Shown here: in pieces, positions 1 through 5,090 of the stretch | Position numbering within the stretch: the first letter of the stretch is position 1 | How the letters are laid out: each line of letters opens with the position of its first letter | Assembly (NCBI GenBank): GCA_021811925.1 | Contig: JAKAPY010000129.1 | Span: forward strand, 1-5,288 | Direction of reading: 5' to 3' | DNA length: 5,288 nt | DNA from: Thermoplasmata archaeon | GTDB taxonomy: Archaea > Thermoplasmatota > Thermoplasmata > Sysuiplasmatales > Sysuiplasmataceae | Notes under the pieces: generated by a model | Told to the model about the DNA's origin: nothing | Databases searched by the model: none | What the model saw: only the letters and a program-made list of their open reading frames with translations | Translations under genes and position numbers: made by a program

Positions 1-1
1 G

Positions 2-643
2 AGCGTCAGGATATCGAGGATAAGGCTCTACTACCTTCTCATCCCGGCACCATTCCTTGCCTTCATCTACCTCTACCTCGCATTCAGGGAGGGCAACTCC
101 GGGCCCATCAACATAACGCTCCTGCTCGGTTCCCTGTACATTGGAATCTTCTCCTCGATCCTCTTCGCCCAGGAGGTGCTTTCGCATGAGAGGGCATGGC
201 TTGCATTCATTTCCATGCCCATCAAGATATACTGGAGGAGTCTTGCCATCTCCAAGATCATGCAGACGTATGTGATCATGGGACCATTCATCGTCTCGGA
301 TATAGTGCTCATGTTCTTCGGCTTCACAAGCGCGCTCAACGCGCTCATATTCATGGGAATTACTGTTCCGCTGTCGCCTGTGGTCACCATCTACTTCAGC
401 TCCAGGCTCTCGGTAAACCAGATTGTTGATTCGGAGATAATGACGGGCCAGCAGAACCTGAAGCAGATGCTCTCCCTTGGGCCAATTCTCTTCCTCTCAA
501 TAATGGCAATCGTCTCCGTCGTTTCCCTTGTCGGGGCGCTGGTCGTGGTGGGAATAGCAGTCGCCACAGTGGCCTACCTGGTGGGAAGCAGCCATGTGTC
601 TGAGAACATGGTTTTCAAGCTCACTGAAAAGGGATTTGTTTAA
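2..643 (+). CDS. C-terminal part of a polytopic membrane protein, ABC-2-like export permease (partial)
   Basis: The frame is open from the left edge to a TAA stop, giving 213 visible residues; the true start lies outside the window. At least five and probably six hydrophobic segments can be seen, at about residues 9-28, 37-57, 83-105, 110-130, and a long pair at 155-190. Between the second and third lies a cytosolic-looking stretch with the pattern E-x-L-S-H-E-R-A-W, then a proline-containing S-M-P-I-K and a downstream S-K. This resembles the Glu...Pro...Lys coupling-helix region of ABC-2-type permeases, where the protein would contact its ATPase. That similarity is the only basis for the functional call. 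A partner ATPase, if any, would be upstream and out of view. All seven arginines use AGG. It ends 24 nt from the convergent DrrB-like gene. It could equally be an unrelated multi-pass membrane protein. Confidence 0.6.
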   Translation, partial: SVRISRIRLYYLLIPAPFLAFIYLYLAFREGNSGPINITLLLGSLYIGIFSSILFAQEVLSHERAWLAFISMPIKIYWRSLAISKIMQTYVIMGPFIVSDIVLMFFGFTSALNALIFMGITVPLSPVVTIYFSSRLSVNQIVDSEIMTGQQNLKQMLSLGPILFLSIMAIVSVVSLVGALVVVGIAVATVAYLVGSSHVSENMVFKLTEKGFV

Positions 644-644
644 G

Positions 645-653
645 TGGTTTTTG
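645..653 (+). terminator. Possible oligo-T terminator of the left-edge membrane protein gene
   Basis: A run of five T (648-652) lies just after the TAA stop at 641-643, within the 24-nt convergent gap. Archaeal RNA polymerase can terminate at short oligo-T tracts without a hairpin, so this is a plausible end point for the plus-strand transcript. There is no stem-loop, and no comparable tract serves the opposing minus-strand operon. Confidence 0.25.
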
Positions 654-667
654 GGGGAGAAGCGCGG

Positions 668-1588
668 TCACCTTGACAGGTAGCGCCATGAAAGGAATAT
701 GCCCACTCCTGAGAAGAGAACCGCAAATGCAGTGAGGTACAGGAAGTCGAAGCCGAGCGGTGCAAATCCCGGCACCCCGAGAAGAAGCTGCCTGCCCGCA
801 TCCGTTGCATAGCTGACCGGATTGAGCTTTGCGACCACCTGCAGCCAGCCTGGCATTAGTTTTGACGGGAATAACGCGTTGCTTGCAAAAAGCAGCGGAA
901 GGTTCAGCAGATTCATTATGGCCATCTGGCTCTGCCAGTCTGTGGACCGGAGGGCGAGCATGAGGAAAAGGGCTGACAGGCCCATGGCCATGAGAAAGAG
1001 CGCTAGGAATGTTCCGGCCAGGCCGACAACGGTAATCTTCCCGGTGTCCATCCCGAGAACAACAGCGACGACGAGCACAATTGCAGCCTGGGCAAGCGAG
1101 CGTATCACGCTTGAAAAGACCTTGCCCATCACAATAGAACCGCGGGCAACAGGTGTGCTCAGAAGCTTGTCAAGGAACCCGAACCTCCTGTCCCACACAA
1201 TTGACATGCCGCTGAACATTGCAGTGAAGAGTATGATGAACGAGAGCATGCCAACGGCGAGGAATGAGAAGTAGTCTGTTGTACCGAATGTGCTCAGCAT
1301 TGCCTGAGTTGCCAGCTGGTCCAGTGTCGCCTTTGGAATGTTGAGGCCCGGTATGTTGAACGATGTGCTTGTGAAAAGTGCGCCGAAATTCATCGCCTTG
1401 CCGAAAAGTCCGAGCCATATGACAGGCTGTATTATTGAAAGGAACAGGAGCACGGGCACCTTGTACCATTTCTTCAGTTCCCTGTTTGTCAGCGCCCAGA
1501 GCCCGTGAAGCATGCCCTTGTTTATCCTGACCTGCCCTTCGTCCTTCACCTTAAGGCCCCCGATCACACTTGCTTCAGTGGTCGCCAT
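668..1588 (-). CDS. ABC-2 type transporter permease, DrrB family
   Basis: This is the membrane subunit of an ABC exporter of the daunorubicin-resistance (DrrB) type. Two copies would form the transmembrane pathway and pair with the ATPase encoded just upstream. From the chosen ATG it has 306 residues, close to the family norm. After a hydrophilic N-terminus come six membrane segments at about 45-64, 108-128, 157-179, 185-212, 225-242 and 281-302. The W-D-R-R-F-G-F-L stretch (132-139), Pro146 and Gly155-Lys156 match the conserved cytosolic D/E-R...G...P..R...GK motif, and the late F-P...L-N-P-V-S-Y segment is also typical. The loop after TM1 is long, about 43 residues. A GTG at 1597 overlaps the ATPase stop as GTGA. 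I prefer the ATG at 1588 because that GTGAT then works as a ribosome-binding site 4 nt upstream. The substrate cannot be read from the sequence. Confidence 0.92.
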   Translation of the reverse strand: MATTEASVIGGLKVKDEGQVRINKGMLHGLWALTNRELKKWYKVPVLLFLSIIQPVIWLGLFGKAMNFGALFTSTSFNIPGLNIPKATLDQLATQAMLSTFGTTDYFSFLAVGMLSFIILFTAMFSGMSIVWDRRFGFLDKLLSTPVARGSIVMGKVFSSVIRSLAQAAIVLVVAVVLGMDTGKITVVGLAGTFLALFLMAMGLSALFLMLALRSTDWQSQMAIMNLLNLPLLFASNALFPSKLMPGWLQVVAKLNPVSYATDAGRQLLLGVPGFAPLGFDFLYLTAFAVLFSGVGIFLSWRYLSR

Positions 1589-1593
1589 GCCAA

Positions 1594-2640
1594 TCACGCC
1601 CTTGCCCTGCGAACCGTCCTCTGCTGCGCCATCACCTGCTGGCTGTTAGCTTCCTCATCCCTCAGCTTGTGGCCCGTGTACTCGAGGTAGACTTCGTCGA
1701 GCGTCGGCTTTGTCAGCGATATCCTGTCAACATGATATCCAGCAGAACGGACCGCATCCATTATGGCCGGTGCCGCCTCCTCACCCAAGGGAGCCTTGAT
1801 TCTGTAGTGGTCATTCTCCCTGACCACAGAGGTGACGCTGTCCACCTTCATTATGAAGGATGTCAGGTCGACATCCTTCTCCCTGATGCCAAGCTCGATT
1901 GCATCGCCGCCGACGCTGGATTTGAGTTCTCCAGTGGTCCCAAGCCTGACAATCCGTCCATGGTCTATGATGCCTACACGCTCGCAAAGGCCGTCGGCTT
2001 CCTCCAGGTAGTGAGTTGTCAGGAACAGTGTCATGCCGTACTGCTCCTTGAGAATGCGTATGTACCTCCAGACCGCGGTGCGAGTTTGCACATCAAGGCC
2101 AAGCGTGGGTTCGTCGAGGAACAGGACCTTCGGATGATTCACAAGGCCGCACGCGAGCTCAAGCCTCCGCCTCATTCCGCCGGAGTATGTCGAGACCTTT
2201 CTGCCCGCGGCTTCATTCAATTCGACAAGTGTGAGCAGTTCGTCTGCTCTTTTCCGGGCAACGTCGCCAGGTATGCCATAGAGGTTTGCGAAGAGCATTA
2301 TGTTTTCCAAACCAGTCATGTCTTCATCCGCGGTGTATTCCTGCGGCACCACCCCCACGGACCACCGGACCTCCTGCGGCTGCTTCCTGAGATCGAATCC
2401 GCATACGACAGCATCCCCTTCAGAAGGCCTGAGGAGCGTGGTGAGCATTTTTATCGTTGTGCTCTTCCCGGCCCCGTTGGGCCCGAGGAAACTGAATATC
2501 TCCCCCTCGTACACGCTGAAGGTCACGGAGTCAACAGCCTTCAGCTTGTTTTCAAAAATCTTGGTCAGGCCTTTGACCTCAATTATCACATTCCTGCTTT
2601 CGTAATTGCCATTTCCAGCTGCTTCTTCCATTTTGAGCAT
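1594..2640 (-). CDS. ABC transporter ATP-binding protein, DrrA family with C-terminal DUF4162-like domain
   Basis: This cytosolic ATPase powers the DrrB-like permease encoded next to it. It has 348 residues from the chosen ATG. All nucleotide-binding motifs are intact: Walker A GPNGAGKST (53-61), Q-loop Gln100, signature YSGGMRRR (152-159), Walker B VLFLDEP with catalytic Glu177, D-loop GLD (181-183) and switch His210. After about residue 250 comes the small C-terminal domain usual in DrrA proteins (DUF4162-like), ending with the characteristic P-T-L-D-E-V-Y-L-x-x-T-G-H pattern. The family exports drugs, lipids or polyketides; the substrate here is unknown. A GTG at 2649 would add three residues, but the ATG at 2640 has GTGA five nt upstream, so I chose it. 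The gene lies about 33 nt downstream of the PadR gene and its stop abuts the permease start, which indicates one operon. Confidence 0.96.
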   Translation of the reverse strand: MLKMEEAAGNGNYESRNVIIEVKGLTKIFENKLKAVDSVTFSVYEGEIFSFLGPNGAGKSTTIKMLTTLLRPSEGDAVVCGFDLRKQPQEVRWSVGVVPQEYTADEDMTGLENIMLFANLYGIPGDVARKRADELLTLVELNEAAGRKVSTYSGGMRRRLELACGLVNHPKVLFLDEPTLGLDVQTRTAVWRYIRILKEQYGMTLFLTTHYLEEADGLCERVGIIDHGRIVRLGTTGELKSSVGGDAIELGIREKDVDLTSFIMKVDSVTSVVRENDHYRIKAPLGEEAAPAIMDAVRSAGYHVDRISLTKPTLDEVYLEYTGHKLRDEEANSQQVMAQQRTVRRARA

Positions 2641-2673
2641 TGTTTTCACTTCTGTGTTCTGTCGTCAATCATG

Positions 2674-3225
2674 TTAACCTGTTTCGTTCTCCACGTCTGG
2701 GCTTTTGGCCTGCTTGCCCGTCCTCGATTCAAGCTTCCCGGTCACCCTCCTGAGCTCTCCGAGGGCCTGGTTGAGCAGGTATTCCTTCTCAGATTCCGAC
2801 AGTGCAAACTGTTTTCCCTCGAGAACCGCCTCAACAGTCGAAAGATTCATTTTCAGCCTCCTGAGCAGAATGTCTGTCGCATTTTCCGGCTTGAGAACGT
2901 TGAGCCATATCCTGCCGAAGTCTATCGCATACCGCTGAGTCGCCTCCGCTTCAGTGCGTATCTCTTCAAGCAGGGAACGGCCCTTCCTTGTTATCGTGTA
3001 GACCATGCGGCCTTCCTCCTTTCGGGCCACGGCAAGTTTGTCCTTGACAAGCTTGTGAAGTGCGGGGTAGATAGCCCCGGGGCCCGGTTTCCACTGGTGG
3101 TCACTCAATTCATACAGTGCAGTCGCCACCATGTTGCCGTATACTGGCTCAGTCGTCATCATGTTAAGTGCGCAGATGCCGATGAACCCTTTTCGCCACC
3201 GGGATCGGAAGCCTCCATGCTTCAT
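2674..3225 (-). CDS. PadR-family winged-helix transcriptional regulator
   Basis: This is probably the ligand-responsive repressor of its own operon, since PadR genes next to DrrAB-type exporters usually repress them. It has 183 residues from the ATG at 3225. The N-terminal winged helix spans about 10-85: R-K-G-F-I near 11-15, V-Y-G-N-M (28-32), the hallmark W-K-P-G-P-G-A-I-Y-P (45-54), a recognition helix H-K-L-V-K-D-K-L, and a wing around 66-82 ending in Y-T-I-T-R-K-G. The roughly 100-residue C-terminal half is helical and charged, fitting the PadR dimerisation domain. The open frame extends 30 codons further to an ATG at 3315, but that extension crosses the palindrome and TATA-like box and looks non-coding. 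The ATG at 3225 has TGATC, an excellent archaeal ribosome-binding match, 5 nt upstream. It is the first gene of the minus-strand operon. Confidence 0.93.
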   Translation of the reverse strand: MKHGGFRSRWRKGFIGICALNMMTTEPVYGNMVATALYELSDHQWKPGPGAIYPALHKLVKDKLAVARKEEGRMVYTITRKGRSLLEEIRTEAEATQRYAIDFGRIWLNVLKPENATDILLRRLKMNLSTVEAVLEGKQFALSESEKEYLLNQALGELRRVTGKLESRTGKQAKSPDVENETG

Positions 3226-3230
3226 AGCGC

Positions 3231-3236
3231 GATCAC
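3231..3236 (-). promoter_or_regulatory. Ribosome-binding site of the PadR gene (GTGATC type)
   Basis: On the minus strand TGATC is preceded by GTG and lies 5 nt upstream of the ATG at 3225. It is complementary to the conserved 3' end of archaeal 16S rRNA (GGAGGTGATC type). This decides for the ATG at 3225 over the longer reading frame starting at 3315. Similar shorter GTGA motifs precede the preferred ATG starts of the two downstream genes. Confidence 0.6.
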
Positions 3237-3246
3237 ACTTCAACGC

Positions 3247-3254
3247 GTATATAA
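3247..3254 (-). promoter_or_regulatory. TATA-like box of the padR-ABC operon
   Basis: On the minus strand the sequence reads TTATATA, the best TATA-box match upstream of the PadR gene. Its centre is about 26 nt from the ATG at 3225, so a standard archaeal start site would fall at or next to the ATG and give a nearly leaderless mRNA. That conflicts with the good ribosome-binding site at 3231-3236. Either transcription starts a little upstream or one of the two elements is fortuitous. Confidence 0.4.
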
Positions 3255-3271
3255 CGATATCGATATCGATA
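3255..3271. promoter_or_regulatory. Palindromic 6-bp tandem repeat, probable operator in the padR promoter
   Basis: The unit CGATAT is repeated about 2.7 times (3255-3270). This produces two overlapping perfect 14-bp palindromes, CGATATCGATATCG (3255-3268) and TATCGATATCGATA (3258-3271). It directly abuts the TATA-like box of the PadR operon and lies in the divergent intergenic region. Its position and two-fold symmetry are what an operator for a dimeric winged-helix repressor would show. PadR autoregulation is common in the family, but binding here is inferred. Confidence 0.5.
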
Positions 3272-3300
3272 GTCGTACAAAATGAGGAATCGTCTGGAAA

Positions 3301-3336
3301 TTCACACCCTACCATCCTTGATAATCAGAGGGTGAA
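3301..3336. repeat. Imperfect inverted repeat in the divergent intergenic region
   Basis: TTCACACCCT (3301-3310) and AGGGTGAA (3329-3336) are inverted copies apart from a two-base insertion in the left arm, separated by 18 nt. It sits just upstream of the TATA-like box for the plus-strand gene at 3379. It could be an activator or repressor site, or chance. Confidence 0.25.
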
Positions 3337-3338
3337 CA

Positions 3339-3347
3339 CTTAATAAG
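3339..3347 (+). promoter_or_regulatory. TATA-like box for the 4-TM membrane protein gene
   Basis: CTTAATAAG lies about 36 nt upstream of the GTG start at 3379. With the usual archaeal spacing of about 25 nt from box centre to start site, transcription would begin near 3368 and leave a leader of roughly 11 nt. It is the most A/T-rich candidate in the right half of the divergent region. Confidence 0.4.
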
Positions 3348-3349
3348 AG

Positions 3350-3368
3350 ACAGACAGTTTCTGTCAGT
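3350..3368. promoter_or_regulatory. Inverted repeat between TATA-like box and predicted start site, possible operator
   Basis: GACAG (3353-3357) and CTGTC (3361-3365) form perfect arms around TTT. Beyond an A/A mismatch, AC and GT extend the symmetry to 3350-3368. The element fills the space between the TATA-like box at 3339-3347 and the predicted start site, so a bound protein would block polymerase. Its sequence differs from the CGATAT palindrome on the padR side, which suggests a different regulator. Confidence 0.35.
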
Positions 3369-3378
3369 GTAATCGGTA

Positions 3379-3858
3379 GTGGAAAATTTGCAGGCAGGAA
3401 GAGTGGCTGGAACTGCTGCCGGTGTCATAACACTCCTGGCGGCCTTTCTCATCCCTTTTGGATCGATTCCTGGCTTCGTGCAGCAGGGGTCGACTCTCTA
3501 CAGCGCGTTCTCGAATGCAACGCTGAGTCTGCCGCAGGTGCCTAAAGAGCAGAGCGTGCTTGCAGCAGAGGCAACAATCATCATGATAGCTGCAGGAATC
3601 CTCATAATTGTTGCAGGCGTCCTCGGTGCCTTTCCACTCGGATCCGGTGTCCTGGGCATCTCTGGCATGACGCTGTTGACTGCCTTCGCCTTCATTGCTG
3701 ACAAGATGTCGCTGTCGAGCCTCCTTTCCTTCGGCATGGGTTATTACCTTATTCTTGTTGCCTCGATTGCTGCGGTTGCCATATCACTAGCGGGAAGAAG
3801 AGGGCGAATGCCAGCCGGAACTGTTCCGGTCGAAGATCATAAGCCCGAAAGTGCTTAG
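3379..3858 (+). CDS. Small four-helix membrane protein of unknown function
   Basis: I do not recognise a family. The 159-residue product has four hydrophobic helices at about 10-28, 62-83, 87-107 and 117-138. The loop between helices 1 and 2 (about 29-61) is polar, probably extracytoplasmic, and carries an N-A-T sequon at 46-48. The C-terminal tail after R-R-G-R (140-143) is hydrophilic. Positive charges at the N-terminus and after helix 4 fit both ends inside. Helices 2 to 4 are rich in Gly, Ala, Ile and Val. The start is GTG at 3379, with only a weak GGT upstream; a GTG at 3403 preceded by GGAAG is an alternative that would remove eight residues. It is divergent from the PadR-exporter operon and 44 nt upstream of the DUF998 gene on the same strand. 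None of its four arginines uses AGG, unlike most of the neighbouring genes. Confidence 0.8.
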   Translation: MENLQAGRVAGTAAGVITLLAAFLIPFGSIPGFVQQGSTLYSAFSNATLSLPQVPKEQSVLAAEATIIMIAAGILIIVAGVLGAFPLGSGVLGISGMTLLTAFAFIADKMSLSSLLSFGMGYYLILVASIAAVAISLAGRRGRMPAGTVPVEDHKPESA

Positions 3859-3902
3859 TTCTGCTAAAGCGTAATCCACAGCTGCTTCAAGTCGGCGAAA
3901 AG

Positions 3903-4496
3903 ATGACGAAGCTGATCGAGAGTGCACGAATCGCGTTCAAACTTGGTCTTGCCGGAATAGCCGTTGCATGGATTGTTATCGTTATTGCGGCGATTCTGAA
4001 CCCGTGGTTTGTTTTCACCAGGAACGCATTCAGTGATCTTGGTGCGGCAGGTGCAACCGTGCCCTGGTTTTTCAATGACGGGATGATGTTCACAGGAACT
4101 TTGATATGCATCTACTCGTGGTCGCTTGTGGTGTTTTCAGGGAACAGGACTGAAACGGCTGGGAGCGTATTCTTTCTCGTTGCCGGCCTCTTTCTTTTCA
4201 TGATAGGCTACTTCCAAGAAGGCACATATCCGCACCTTTTCGTCTCCACATGGTTCTTCATACAGTCGCTGGTCGCCATTCTTGCATGGGGTGCGGGATT
4301 CGTATTAGATCGCAAGAAACGCATCGGAATGGTGTTGCTACTGCTTGGGGGGGTCTCTGCAATCGTCGCGGCTGTTGTCCGATGGCCATCCACTGCGGCG
4401 ATAGAGGCATTTGGAATCGTTGTGATAGACATATGGACTATTCTCATGGCGGTTGAGCTTGATTTCGGAGGGAAACTTGGGCGGGGCTGGTCGTGA
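3903..4496 (+). CDS. DUF998 family integral membrane protein
   Basis: The 197-residue product matches DUF998 in length and motif order. After an N-terminal helix (about 13-32) comes N-P-W-F-V-F...N-A-F-S-D-L-G (33-47), then W-F-F-N-D-G (55-60), and later G-Y-F-Q-E-G-T-Y-P-H (102-111) followed by a Ser in helix 4. Six membrane helices are apparent, at about 13-32, 58-78, 86-104, 114-135, 141-159 and 167-185. A short basic loop D-R-K-K-R (136-140) marks a cytosolic turn, and E168 lies in the last helix. The biochemical role of DUF998 is not established; members are widespread in archaea and bacteria. The commonly seen F-P after the Gly of the third motif is F-Q here. The start is ATG at 3903 with a poor ribosome-binding site. 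The gene lies 44 nt after the 4-TM gene with no clear promoter between them, so co-transcription is likely. Confidence 0.9.
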   Translation: MTKLIESARIAFKLGLAGIAVAWIVIVIAAILNPWFVFTRNAFSDLGAAGATVPWFFNDGMMFTGTLICIYSWSLVVFSGNRTETAGSVFFLVAGLFLFMIGYFQEGTYPHLFVSTWFFIQSLVAILAWGAGFVLDRKKRIGMVLLLLGGVSAIVAAVVRWPSTAAIEAFGIVVIDIWTILMAVELDFGGKLGRGWS

Positions 4497-4556
4497 ATTC
4501 AACCGAGGAGTCGATGCTTTCGCGCATTTCCCTGCATGGAATTTTGGTTATCAAAT

Positions 4557-4575
4557 TCTAAACTTGTCTAAAAAG
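4557..4575 (+). promoter_or_regulatory. Possible promoter of the receiver-like gene
   Basis: The 109-nt gap between the DUF998 and receiver-like genes becomes A/T-rich here, with two TATA-like stretches, TTCTAAACTT (about 4557-4566) and CTAAAAAG (4568-4575). The second is well placed for a start site near 4598, just before the ATG at 4606. Neither is a strong match. Confidence 0.3.
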
Positions 4576-4605
4576 CCAGATTACATGATCGGAAGTCCAT
4601 GAATT

Positions 4606-4998
4606 ATGAATTCTGCCCTGAAGGTGCTCTATGTCGATGAGCAGGCAACCCCTCTTGAACCGTTGAAGCTGCTGCTGGAGATGACTGCAGATATGCAGGT
4701 TGAGGTTGCAAGTACGCTGAAGGAGGGAATGGCTATGATATTGGATGGCCAGGTTGATGTTGTTGTCTATGGCTGCAGGATAGGGGATAATGCATGTATC
4801 GAATATCTCAGGAAGCTCAGGATTGAGGGGCACGAAATACCTGTCGTCATGCTTTCCGATGCATACAATGAAAAGGTGAAGGACGAAGTCCTGAAGCTCA
4901 GGAACATTGCATACATGAGCAGGGGAGACAATCCGACAAAAGAGCTGATTCTGCTCACAGAAACCATCAGGGGACTGCTCGGCCGAGACCTCAATTGA
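4606..4998 (+). CDS. Stand-alone receiver (REC)-like domain protein lacking the phospho-acceptor Asp
   Basis: The 130-residue protein spans one CheY-like domain and nothing else. Visible landmarks are a hydrophobic first strand L-K-V-L-Y-V ending in the acidic pair D11-E12, a third strand V-D-V-V-V-Y (50-55), the helix I-E-Y-L-R-K-L-R (65-72), a fourth strand I-P-V-V-M-L-S with the conserved Thr/Ser as S84, and A-Y-M-S-R-G (102-107). Aligned to the usual D-x-x-x-x-D-x-R-M-P pattern, the phospho-acceptor position is G56, and the conserved Lys after strand 5 is R106. It therefore probably cannot be phosphorylated normally and may act as a constitutive protein-interaction module. An in-frame TGA at 4600-4602 makes ATG 4606 the first possible start. 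No histidine kinase or output domain is nearby. Six of seven arginines use AGG, as in the left-edge gene. Confidence 0.8.
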   Translation: MNSALKVLYVDEQATPLEPLKLLLEMTADMQVEVASTLKEGMAMILDGQVDVVVYGCRIGDNACIEYLRKLRIEGHEIPVVMLSDAYNEKVKDEVLKLRNIAYMSRGDNPTKELILLTETIRGLLGRDLN

Positions 4999-5045
4999 CC
5001 ATAAGATGCCGTGTGCTCAATGCAGACCATCTCTATCGAAGTCCG

Positions 5046-5066
5046 TCAATATGAGAAACATATTGA
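5046..5066. promoter_or_regulatory. Perfect 8-bp inverted repeat overlapping the aminotransferase promoter
   Basis: TCAATATG (5046-5053) and CATATTGA (5059-5066) are perfect inverted copies separated by AGAAA. Each arm is also a TATA-like sequence, about 41 and 29 nt upstream of the GTG at 5091. With archaeal spacing, the left arm would start transcription near 5076 and leave the AGGGG ribosome-binding motif in the leader. Symmetry, position and A/T content make this a strong candidate for an operator over the promoter. Confidence 0.5.
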
Positions 5067-5090
5067 AGCGACCGGACATAAGGGGACCGG

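Noticed and set aside
822..1274. 150-codon plus-strand open frame opposite the DrrB permease
   Set aside because: Shadow of the permease gene; composition is Arg/Ser/Thr-rich with no domain.
1570..3285. A 571-codon open frame on the plus strand, antisense to the ABC ATPase and PadR genes
   Set aside because: It runs opposite two well-supported genes with intact motifs. Its product is rich in Cys, His and Pro with no recognisable domain, as expected from the complement of codon-biased genes. Length alone is not evidence.
3226..3315. N-terminal 30-residue extension of PadR from an ATG at 3315
   Set aside because: The extra codons cross the CGATAT palindrome and the TATA-like box, the residues do not resemble PadR N-termini, and the ATG at 3225 has a strong ribosome-binding motif.
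3859..3902. Separate promoter for the DUF998 gene
   Set aside because: No convincing TATA-like box in the 44-nt gap; co-transcription with the upstream gene is simpler.
4513..4526. ATGC...GCAT mini-hairpin after the DUF998 gene as a terminator
   Set aside because: Only a 4-bp stem with a 6-nt loop and no following T-run; too short to distinguish from chance.
4558..5030. Minus-strand open frames opposite the receiver-like gene
   Set aside because: They overlap an intact receiver-like frame, show no recognisable domains, and are low-complexity complements.
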